64,000 nt of DNA, from positions 48,649 through 112,648 of the forward strand of contig DVGW01000050.1 of the NCBI GenBank assembly GCA_018712515.1. Reading direction: 5' to 3'. The translations under genes were made by a program, and so were the position numbers. Positions 26,245 through 35,881 of this stretch are shown one piece after another (position 1 is the first letter of the stretch; each line of letters opens with the position of its first letter). The DNA is from Aphodovivens avicola. GTDB taxonomy: Bacteria > Actinomycetota > Coriobacteriia > Coriobacteriales > Eggerthellaceae. The notes under the pieces were generated by a model. It saw nothing but the letters and a program-made list of their open reading frames with translations. It ran no database searches and was not told where the DNA came from.

Positions 26245-27456
26245 ATGCTCGTGTTGGTGGTGAACGCCGGCAGCTCTTCGCTCAAAAGCCAGCTGATCGA
26301 GACCGACGGCAAGATGACGCTTATGAAATGCATCGCCGAGAAGGTGGGGACCGACGCGGCGTTCATGAACGTGTCGTTCGCGCCCGACTTCCAGAAGACG
26401 CGCTACAATGTCGCGGGCAAGCGGGTCGAGGAGTGCTTGGCGAAACTGCTCGAGGTGATGGTGGAGGACATCGAATCGCCGGTGAGCAACCTAAGCCAGA
26501 TCGACGCGATCGGCAACCGCATCGTCGCAGGCGGCGAGTACTTCACGCGCTCGGTCGTCATCGACGCCCAGGCGCGCGCCAACCTGGCCAAATGCGAGGA
26601 GCTCGCGCCGCTGCACAACCCGCCGGCCGATGCCTGCATCGACATGCTGCACGAGCTGATGCCCGACACGCCCCAGGTCGCCGTGTTCGACACCGCGTTC
26701 CATGCGACGATGCCGCCCAAGGCGTACATGTACCCGCTGCCGATGCACTATTACGAGCAATACCATATCCGCCGCTACGGCGCGCACGGCACCAGCCACC
26801 GCTACGCCGCGCAGCAGGCTGCCAACCTGCTCGGGCGTCCGCTGCGCGACCTGGGCCTGATCACGTGCCATCTGGGCAACGGCGGATCCATCACGGCGGT
26901 CAACCACGGCAAGTCGATCGACACCACCATGGGGTTCACGCCGCTCGAGGGCCTGATGATGGGGACGCGCTCGGGCAGCATCGACCCGGCGATCATCACC
27001 TACATCATGCGCCGCGAGGGCAAGACCTTCGACGAGATGGACCGCATCCTCAACAAGGAGAGCGGCATTCTGGGCATAGCGGGCGAGAGCGGGGACATGC
27101 GCGACGCGCTGGCGGCGGCGGACGCGGGCAACGAGCGGGCGAAGCTGGCCATCGAGATGTACGTCTACCGCGTCCAGAAGGCGATCGGCAGCTACTACGC
27201 GGCCATGACGCGTACGGATGCGGTGGTCATGACGGCCGGCATCGGCGAGAACTCCGCCGAGCTGCGCGAGCTTATCTTCGCGGGACTGGCGCACATGGGC
27301 ATGATCCTGGACAAGGAGCGCAACCAGGTCGAGGGCGCGATCGGCATGAACCGCATCATCAGCATCGACGACAGCCCCATCAAGATCTGCGTCGTCACCG
27401 CCGACGAGGAGATCCGCATCGCGCGCGAGACCGACAGCCTGGTCAGCCAGCTGTAG
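26245..27456 (+). CDS. ackA: Acetate kinase
   Basis: 403 residues from the ATG at 26245 (GGAAAGGGG upstream). Interconverts acetyl phosphate plus ADP and acetate plus ATP, a main energy-yielding step in fermentation. The phosphate-binding NAGSSSLKSQLIE N-terminus, HNPPA, FDTAFH, HLGNGGSITAVNHGKSIDTTMGFTP and GTRSGSIDPAI are all present, with ITAGIGENS-type TAGIGENSAE near the C-terminus. No phosphotransacetylase gene is adjacent; the only one in the window is at 58065. It is followed by mnmA after 15 bases. Confidence 0.96.
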   Translation: MLVLVVNAGSSSLKSQLIETDGKMTLMKCIAEKVGTDAAFMNVSFAPDFQKTRYNVAGKRVEECLAKLLEVMVEDIESPVSNLSQIDAIGNRIVAGGEYFTRSVVIDAQARANLAKCEELAPLHNPPADACIDMLHELMPDTPQVAVFDTAFHATMPPKAYMYPLPMHYYEQYHIRRYGAHGTSHRYAAQQAANLLGRPLRDLGLITCHLGNGGSITAVNHGKSIDTTMGFTPLEGLMMGTRSGSIDPAIITYIMRREGKTFDEMDRILNKESGILGIAGESGDMRDALAAADAGNERAKLAIEMYVYRVQKAIGSYYAAMTRTDAVVMTAGIGENSAELRELIFAGLAHMGMILDKERNQVEGAIGMNRIISIDDSPIKICVVTADEEIRIARETDSLVSQL

Positions 27457-27471
27457 CGGACGGGACGATCC

Positions 27472-28563
27472 ATGGCGGATGCGGGCAAGCGCGTGGCGCT
27501 GGGCATGAGCGGCGGGGTGGACAGCTCGGTCGCGGCGGTGCTTCTGCAGCGCGCGGGCTACGAGGTGGTGGGGGTGACCTGCCTGTTCCACGACGACGAG
27601 GCGTCGCGCGGCGATGCGGCCGCGGCAGAGGAGGTGTGCCGCGCGCTCGGCATCGACCACGCCGTCGCCGACTGCACCGCTCAGTTCACCGCGCGCGTCG
27701 TCGAGCCGTTCGTCGAGGCATACGCCGCCGGCCTCACGCCGAGCCCCTGCGTCGGCTGCAACGCCTCCTGCAAGCTGCCGGCGCTCATCGAAGTCGCCGA
27801 CCAGCTGGAATGCGGCAAGGTCGCCACCGGCCACTACGCGCGCATCGCGCAGCTTTCCGCCAACGGGCGCTTCGTCGTGAAGACTGGGCTCGACGAGCGC
27901 AAGGATCAAAGCTACATGCTCGCCCTGCTTTCCCAGGAGCAGCTGGCGCGGCTCGTCCTGCCGCTCGGCGCGCTCACCAAGGCGGACGCGCGCCTCATCG
28001 CGCACGACTGCGGGCTGCCGGTCGCGGACGCCCCCGAAAGCCAGGACGTGTGCTTCATCTCCGGCGACTACCGCGACTTCCTCAGGGCGCACGGCGTCGA
28101 GGACGCGCCCGGCTCCATCGTCGACGCGGCGGGAGCGGTGCTCGGCGAGCATGCGGGCCTGTCGGGGTTCACCGTCGGCCAGCGCAAGGGCATCGGCGTC
28201 GCCGGGCCCGTGCCGTACTATGTCATCGCGAAGCGCCCCGCCACCCGCGAGCTGGTCGTGGGCACGGCGGCCGAGGCGCGCATCCGGAAGGTGCGCGTCG
28301 GTGCGCTCAACTGGCAGGCGTTCGACCGCTTGGACGTCGAATGCGAGGCCATGGTCAAACTCCGATACCGCAGCCAGGGGGTAGCGTGTATCATTACACC
28401 TGAGCATACCGATCCCGCGCGGACGGCTTCCGCGGACGCGGGCGGCGTCGAGGCGACGCTGATCAGCCCCCAGCCAACGACGGCGCCGGGCCAATATGCG
28501 GTGTTCTACGAAGGAGCCACCGTTTTGGGTGGCGGTGTGATCGAGGAGGTAACGCAGGCATGA
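27472..28563 (+). CDS. mnmA: tRNA-specific 2-thiouridylase MnmA
   Basis: 363 residues; makes 2-thiouridine at position 34 of tRNA-Lys, -Glu and -Gln. The N-terminal PP-loop MSGGVDSSVAAVLL binds ATP, the catalytic cysteines are in TPSPCVGCN and SQDVCFISG, and GFTVGQRKGIG marks the central domain; a C-terminal beta-barrel follows. Length is normal. The stop overlaps the coaE start by 4 bases. Confidence 0.96.
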   Translation: MADAGKRVALGMSGGVDSSVAAVLLQRAGYEVVGVTCLFHDDEASRGDAAAAEEVCRALGIDHAVADCTAQFTARVVEPFVEAYAAGLTPSPCVGCNASCKLPALIEVADQLECGKVATGHYARIAQLSANGRFVVKTGLDERKDQSYMLALLSQEQLARLVLPLGALTKADARLIAHDCGLPVADAPESQDVCFISGDYRDFLRAHGVEDAPGSIVDAAGAVLGEHAGLSGFTVGQRKGIGVAGPVPYYVIAKRPATRELVVGTAAEARIRKVRVGALNWQAFDRLDVECEAMVKLRYRSQGVACIITPEHTDPARTASADAGGVEATLISPQPTTAPGQYAVFYEGATVLGGGVIEEVTQA

Positions 28564-29171
28564 AGAAGCTGTTCATCATCGGCGGCATGGGCGCCGGCAA
28601 GTCCACCGCACGCAAGGCGCTCGTGGACGAGGGCCTGCCTTACATCGATTTGGATGCGGTGGGGCATGAGGTCCTCAAGTGGGACATCGTGAAGGAGGAG
28701 CTGCGCGAGACGTTCGGCGACGACGTGTTCGACGAGGACGGCGAGGTCGTGCGCCGCGCGCTCGCCGCGAAGGCGTTCGTGAGCCCCTATGACACGCGCG
28801 CGCTCAACCGCATCACGCTGCCGCGCATCGAGGACGCCTACACCCAGATCATCGACAAGCTGGAGCAGGAGGACCACGAAGCCGTGGTCGTCGAGTACTC
28901 CGTGTTCAAGAACCGCGAGATCGGCTTCATGAACAACGCCGACGTCGTGATCGCGATCCTGGCCAAGCTCGACACGCGTATCGAGCGCGCCGTCGCCGCG
29001 GGCTGGGACGAGGACGACGTCCGCCGCCGCATCGCCCGCCAGATCACCGATGCCGCGCGCATCGACGAGGCAGACGTCGTGTTCAACAACGACGGCACCC
29101 CCGAAGAGCTGCGCAATGAGGTCACCCTCTGGTGGCACGACTACAAGGCGCGCGGCTTCAAGCTGGGGTAA
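28560..29171 (+). CDS. coaE: Dephospho-CoA kinase
   Basis: 203 residues; last step of coenzyme A synthesis, phosphorylation of dephospho-CoA. The P-loop is IGGMGAGKSTARKAL, the CoA domain contains YIDLDAVGHEVL, and ALNRITLPRI corresponds to the family HP-R region (an unusual NRITLPR in place of LE-x-I-x-HP). The lid region and C-terminal helix are present. Translation is probably coupled to mnmA. A terminator-like hairpin follows. Confidence 0.88.
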   Translation: MKKLFIIGGMGAGKSTARKALVDEGLPYIDLDAVGHEVLKWDIVKEELRETFGDDVFDEDGEVVRRALAAKAFVSPYDTRALNRITLPRIEDAYTQIIDKLEQEDHEAVVVEYSVFKNREIGFMNNADVVIAILAKLDTRIERAVAAGWDEDDVRRRIARQITDAARIDEADVVFNNDGTPEELRNEVTLWWHDYKARGFKLG

Positions 29172-29194
29172 TCGGCTCCGATTTCGCATCCATC

Positions 29195-29222
29195 GGGGGC
29201 TGTCGGTTCGGCGGCCCCTTTG
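29195..29222 (+). terminator. Terminator after coaE
   Basis: GGGGCTGT / GCGGCCCC stem (including two G-T pairs) around a CGGTTCG loop, followed by TTTGTT. It probably ends the ackA-mnmA-coaE transcript. Confidence 0.65.
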
Positions 29223-29292
29223 TTATGCCGGGCGTTCGACGGCGATCGTCGGATGCGGGCGCCCGGCGCGGCAGGTAGGAAGAGGTTCGACC

Positions 29293-30297
29293 ATGCGCAA
29301 GAACATCCTCATCATCGCAACGGGAGGGACCATCGCCTCCATGGAGGACGGGCGCGGGCTCGCTCCGGCGCTGACGGGGGCGGAGCTGGTTGGCTACGTT
29401 CCCGAGATCAACGACGTGTGCGATTTCGAGATCGTGCAGCCGATGAACATCGACAGCACCAACATGCGTCCGCGCGACTGGCTGCGCATCGCCGCCGCCA
29501 TCCGCGAGCGCTACGACGCCTTCGACGGGTTCGTCGTCCTGCACGGCACCGACACCATGGCCTACACCGCCGCCGCGCTGTCCTACCTCATCCAGGACAG
29601 CCCCAAGCCCATCGTCCTCACCGGCTCGCAGCGCCCCATGGCCAATCCCTTCACCGACGCCAAGCTGAACCTGTACCAGAGCCTGCTCTATGCGGCAGAC
29701 GACGCCTCGCGCGACGTGTCGGTCGTGTTCGGCGGCCAGGTGATCGCCGGCACGCGGGCGCGCAAACAGCGCACCATGAGCGACAACGCGTTCATCAGCC
29801 TGAACTTTCCCACGATCGCGCTCATCCGCAACAACCGCATCATCCGCGCGGGCCGCCCGCTCGCCGGCGGCGACGGACCCCGCTTCTACGAGGCGATCGA
29901 CGAGCGCGTGTTCGTGCTCAAGCTCACGCCCGAGATGGATCCGTCCATCTTCGACGTGCTGGCGGACAGCTACGATGCCGTGATCATGGAGACGTTCGGC
30001 ATCGGCGGCATCCCCGAATACGACGACGCGTCCTACAAGCGCGCGATCTTCGACTGGGTGGATGCGGGGCACACGCTGGTGCTGACCACACAGGTCCCCG
30101 AAGAGGGGCTTGATCTGGGCGTGTACGAGGTCGGGCGCGACTACGCGGACCATCCCGGCATCCTGCACGGCGGCGACATGTCCACCGAGGCGCTCGTCGC
30201 CAAGACGATGTGGGCGCTGGGGCAGACCGACGATCCCGCCGAGCTCCGGCGGCTGTTCTACCAGGTGGTCAACTACGACAGGCTGCCCGAGGAATAG
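29293..30297 (+). CDS. ansA: Type I L-asparaginase
   Basis: 334 residues from the ATG at 29293. Hydrolyses asparagine to aspartate and ammonia. Both threonine motifs are present: IIATGGTIASMED near the N-terminus, and VVLHGTDTMAYTA with the second catalytic Thr-Asp pair; the Lys of the catalytic set lies in NPFTDAKLNL. No signal peptide is visible, so a cytosolic type I enzyme is expected. It is followed by uvrB after 12 bases. Confidence 0.92.
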   Translation: MRKNILIIATGGTIASMEDGRGLAPALTGAELVGYVPEINDVCDFEIVQPMNIDSTNMRPRDWLRIAAAIRERYDAFDGFVVLHGTDTMAYTAAALSYLIQDSPKPIVLTGSQRPMANPFTDAKLNLYQSLLYAADDASRDVSVVFGGQVIAGTRARKQRTMSDNAFISLNFPTIALIRNNRIIRAGRPLAGGDGPRFYEAIDERVFVLKLTPEMDPSIFDVLADSYDAVIMETFGIGGIPEYDDASYKRAIFDWVDAGHTLVLTTQVPEEGLDLGVYEVGRDYADHPGILHGGDMSTEALVAKTMWALGQTDDPAELRRLFYQVVNYDRLPEE

Positions 30298-30309
30298 GAG
30301 GCGCCGAGC

Positions 30310-32460
<2,151 letters not shown>

Positions 32461-32692
32461 GCGAGTTTGCAAGCAAGTTTGGACTTCGGGGGGGGGGCTG
32501 CGGGCGGATCGTCCGGCTTCGGGCCGCGTTCCCGGATGTCTCGCATCCTTCGAGCGGCCTGCGCCCCAAATTGCCGTGCTCTCCAAATGCCTCGTTCCTA
32601 CGAGTGGCAATGCCTTCAGGGTAGCTGTGCCTTTCAGGTGGCAGTCTCCGAACGGTCGTGTGCCCCCCAGATGGCGGCCCCCGAATGATCGC

Positions 32693-32933
32693 CCCCGAAT
32701 AACGGAAAAAATGGATATCCAAGTCATTTCTTTCGAAATTTGGGGCGTTGTTCGCGACGAGCATGAACTATCCAATATGAGAATAAATTTGATCAGCTGT
32801 TTTAAAACGCCCGGTTAGCGAAGCTGTTTCTTCGAGCCCCTCTACCCCTGAAATGGGTGCGGGAGACGTGTCAAAATCCCCGAATAACGCACTTTTTGGC
32901 TTGAATATCCAAAAAATGCGTTATTCGGGGATT
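32693..32933. repeat. MITE-like intergenic element G with three word copies
   Basis: CCCCGAATAACG occurs at 32693-32704 and again within a 25-bp arm (32875-32899) whose near-perfect complement is at 32909-32933, around a 9-base loop. Seen from the minus strand, the order is hairpin pair then a third copy, the same design as family C but with a different word. It lies in the 575-base gap between uvrB and the MFS gene, in which no gene was recognised. Confidence 0.6.
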
Positions 32934-32935
32934 CT

Positions 32936-33029
32936 CAGCGGGCGACTTCGTGGTCAGCAAACAGCTTCAAGGTCAGCGGGCGATTTCGTGGTCAGCAAGC
33001 AGCTTCATGGTCAGCGGGCGATCTCATGG
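32936..33029. repeat. Tandem repeat, 38-bp unit, about 2.5 copies
   Basis: Units starting CAGCGGGCGA at 32936, 32974 and 33012 (partial), with the internal phrase TGGTCAGCAA. Copies differ at a few positions. The array abuts the end of the MFS gene (33036). Confidence 0.75.
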
Positions 33030-33035
33030 GAGGGG

Positions 33036-34304
33036 TCAGGAGCGCGATTGGCCGCGATCGAGCGCTCTGATCTCCCTCGGGAGATACATCGCGGCGCCCA
33101 GGATGATGCAGAGGAGGCCGTCGACGACGAAGAAGGGCGCAACCCCGATGCCCTCGGCGAGCGCGCCGCCCAAGGCGACGCCGATGGGAGAGGCCAGGCC
33201 GAACCCCGCGGTCATCAGCCCCATCACCCGGCCGAGCTTCTCCTCGGGCACGTTGCGCTGGGCGAGCGTCATCGTGGGCGCGTTGAACCACGAGCAGGGG
33301 ATGGCCATAAGGCCGCACAGTACGGCGAAGGCCGGGAACGCATCGCGCGGCAGAAGGCCGCAGGCGATGGTGATGATGCCGGTGAGGATGCAGGCGACGG
33401 CCATCAGCAGCGCCAGACGCTTGCCGCCGCCCCACGCCATGATGATGCCGGATCCGACGATCATGCCGACGCCCCAGGTCGCCTCGGCGATCGACGCCAT
33501 GAACCCGTCGCCGCCGAAATGGCTGTAGGTCATCAGCGGGTACACCGCCGACATCGGCGAGAAGATCATCGTGCCCAGCGTCACCGCCGCCATCACCATG
33601 AGGAGGCCGCGCTTCGCCGTGAGCGCGCGCCAGCCGTCGCGCAAGTTGGCGAGGACGTGCTGGTTGGCCGCCTCCTCGTCGCGCACGTTGGGGATCTTGG
33701 CGAGCATCAAGCCGGCGACGGCGCACAGCGCGCCGAAGAAATCGAGGAACATGACGGAGTGAAAGCCCATCGTCGTGTAGAGCAGGATGCCGAACGCGGG
33801 CGCGCCGATGGAGACGATCGACATCAACAGCTGGTCGAGCGTGTTGATGCGCATGAGGTGCTTGTCGGGCACGAGCAGGGGCAGCGTCGCCATCATCGCG
33901 GGGCTGTGGAAGGCCTGGCCGATGCTGCGCGCCGCTGCGAACAGCGCGATGAGCGCGAGGGAGACGTCACCCGCGAGGATGAGGAAGCCCAGTGCGAGCG
34001 AGACGACTCCCACGCCCAGGTCGGAGACGATCATCACCGTCTTGCGGCTGAAGCGGTCGGCGATGACGCCGCCGAACGGCGACAGCAGCCCCGTGGGCAG
34101 CATGGCGAAGATGGTCATGATGGAAAGAGCCAGGGCGCTGCCGGTCGTCTCGGTGACGTACCAGATGGCAGCGTAGCCCGCTGCGTAGCTGGTCACCATG
34201 GACACGGCCTGGCCGGCCCAGATGGTGGCGATGACGGCGAGCCAGCGCTTGGGCAGAGGGCGTCCCGCGGCGCTGAGGACGGGTTCGGTGTTCGGGTCGG
34301 TCAT
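33036..34304 (-). CDS. MFS transporter, MFS_3/EntS-like exporter
   Basis: 422 residues with twelve predicted membrane helices. The cytoplasmic loop 2-3 motif GGVIADRFSRKTVMIVSD is the classic MFS motif A, and the N-terminal WAGQAVSMVTSYAAGYAAIWYVTETTGSALALS resembles the MFS_3 group that includes enterobactin exporter EntS and macrolide/tetracycline-type efflux pumps. The substrate cannot be read from sequence. It lies downstream of the GH25 lysozyme gene on the same strand, separated by a family A repeat. Confidence 0.85.
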   Translation of the reverse strand: MTDPNTEPVLSAAGRPLPKRWLAVIATIWAGQAVSMVTSYAAGYAAIWYVTETTGSALALSIMTIFAMLPTGLLSPFGGVIADRFSRKTVMIVSDLGVGVVSLALGFLILAGDVSLALIALFAAARSIGQAFHSPAMMATLPLLVPDKHLMRINTLDQLLMSIVSIGAPAFGILLYTTMGFHSVMFLDFFGALCAVAGLMLAKIPNVRDEEAANQHVLANLRDGWRALTAKRGLLMVMAAVTLGTMIFSPMSAVYPLMTYSHFGGDGFMASIAEATWGVGMIVGSGIIMAWGGGKRLALLMAVACILTGIITIACGLLPRDAFPAFAVLCGLMAIPCSWFNAPTMTLAQRNVPEEKLGRVMGLMTAGFGLASPIGVALGGALAEGIGVAPFFVVDGLLCIILGAAMYLPREIRALDRGQSRS

Positions 34305-34344
34305 GCGGGCCTTTCCGGGTTGAGCATTAATGCGAGGCTGTCAG

Positions 34345-34464
34345 GTTCCTGCGTGGGCGGGCGGGGTTCGCGCGCAGTATCCGCACGAGCCGAAACGCCC
34401 AGTGGGCGTTTCATGCGAGCTCAGAACCTGTTTGAGCACGAGCCCCGCCCGCCCACGCAGGAAC
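34345..34464 (-). repeat. Intercistronic structured repeat, family A copy 3
   Basis: On the minus strand, it starts 10 bases after the lysozyme stop and ends 41 bases before the MFS start. The 22-bp perfect outer arms are 34443-34464 and 34345-34366. Between them are the conserved strands (seen here as CTCGTGCTCAAACAG and ATACTGCGCGCGAACCCC) and an inner hairpin GAAACGCCC AGT GGGCGTTTC (34392-34412). The orientation relative to the flanking genes matches the other two copies. Confidence 0.75.
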
Positions 34465-34473
34465 GCGCCCGCT

Positions 34474-35508
34474 TTAGGCTTGCGGTAGCAGGATGTTCAA
34501 GTCTACCGCAGTGTCGATGCCGGCGACGTCTCCATTGTTGGTGTATTGCCAGATCGTGAAGTCGAAGGGCGCGGTCGGGGTAGAAACGCCGTACTCGGCG
34601 AACCACACGGGGCGTCCGCCGATCGCATCGTCGAGCGCCGTGGCGGCTTGGGCGGTGCCGTCGAGCGGCGAGAAGCGCGCCATGTCGGATCGATTGCCGT
34701 AAACCATGGTGTCGTAGCCGGCTGCTTCGATCGACTCGCAGAACACCTCCATGCAGGCGATGAGGTCGGAACCGGCGATGTCGTTCGCCCGTCCCGCGGC
34801 GTTGGCGACGGGCTCGTGGTCGAACGCCACCGGCAGCTGCAACGTGCGTCCTCCGAGTTGGTCGAGGACGAAGCGCGCCTCCTCGCGCGCCTCCTCGGGA
34901 GTGGTCGCCTGCGAGAAGAAGTACACGCCCGCATCGAGCCCTGCCGCCTGCGCGCCGTCCAGGTTGTAGTCGAAATACGCGTCGGCCGCCAGCGCGCCCT
35001 CCGTGTAGCCGCGGTTGCCCAGCCGCACCATCGCGAAGTCGATCCCATCGGCTGCGACGGCGTTCCAATCGATCCAGCCCTGGTGGTCGGAGACATCCAC
35101 GCCGATGCGCGATGAGACCGCACCGCCCTGCAAATAGGCGAGGCGATCGCCGTTCCAGCTGAGATCGGCCCAGTCGTAGGGGCTTTCGTAGGGCGTGCGG
35201 GAGTCCTGCGCCGGTGACGACGAGCAGCGCGACGCGCCGAATCCGATGAGCGCGACGACGGCGACGAGGATCGCGATGAAGACGACGGCGGCCCATGGGC
35301 TGCGGTTGCGCGCCGGCGCAGCGGATACGCGGCGCGTCGTCGTCGGCCGGTTTGCCGTCCGTGCCGATACGCCGCCTCGGCGCTGCGATGGGTCGGTCGC
35401 GCGGTAGGGGCGTGCGGAGGCGCCGTCGACACCACGCCGACGATCCACCGCGGCTGCGGGACGCTTGCGCGGTCGCGTTGCGGAGGGAGTGTTCCTGCGT
35501 CTTTCCAT
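34474..35508 (-). CDS. Membrane-anchored GH25 lysozyme
   Basis: 344 residues. Residues 1-~75 are basic and cytoplasmic, a membrane helix or uncleaved signal lies at about 73-95 (WAAVVFIAILVAVVALIGFGA), and the GH25 muramidase domain starts at about 137 with IGVDVSDHQGWIDW, the first catalytic Asp. FAMVRLGNRGYTEG, VYFFSQATTPEEAREEA, VAFDHEP (the catalytic DxE equivalent) and WQYTNNG support the fold. It cleaves between MurNAc and GlcNAc of peptidoglycan, probably for wall turnover. Confidence 0.92.
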   Translation of the reverse strand: MERRRNTPSATRPRKRPAAAVDRRRGVDGASARPYRATDPSQRRGGVSARTANRPTTTRRVSAAPARNRSPWAAVVFIAILVAVVALIGFGASRCSSSPAQDSRTPYESPYDWADLSWNGDRLAYLQGGAVSSRIGVDVSDHQGWIDWNAVAADGIDFAMVRLGNRGYTEGALAADAYFDYNLDGAQAAGLDAGVYFFSQATTPEEAREEARFVLDQLGGRTLQLPVAFDHEPVANAAGRANDIAGSDLIACMEVFCESIEAAGYDTMVYGNRSDMARFSPLDGTAQAATALDDAIGGRPVWFAEYGVSTPTAPFDFTIWQYTNNGDVAGIDTAVDLNILLPQA

Positions 35509-35606
35509 GACGGCATCGTAGCAAAAGGGCGATGCCGCCCCCTTCGCGCGCGGCCAACCCGACTACGAAAAACAAATCTTCGCAAGGGTGCTCTGCCCCA
35601 TGCGTT

Positions 35607-35672
35607 CGGTGATCGCGGCATGGTTCTGCCAGGACTCTGCCCAAAGCCCGGTGATCGCGGCATGGTTCTGCC
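35607..35672. repeat. 24-bp direct repeat, spaced 42 bp start to start
   Basis: CGGTGATCGCGGCATGGTTC plus TGCC occurs at 35607-35630 and exactly again at 35649-35672. It lies between the lysozyme gene start and the decayed subtilase. It could be an operator pair or a duplication; there is no protein-coding signal. Confidence 0.6.
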
Positions 35673-35881
35673 GGGGCTTAGGCTCTGTGCCTGCGCGACC
35701 GTCCGTTAGGAGGAGGTCGCGCGAGAACGATTACCTTGCAGGTAGGAGATACCTTTTCCGGCATTGATGTGTCCTCACGCGCGAAGCGCCGTTCGCTCGG
35801 AAGGCGCCGTTCGCGCAGAGGCGCTGTTCGCGTGACGCCGCGTCTTCTTCACACCGACGTACGGTTCATTCAGTCGCGGTC

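Noticed and set aside
32875..33029. CRISPR array
   Set aside because: The hairpin and the 38-bp tandem units have no regular unique spacers and no cas gene is nearby.
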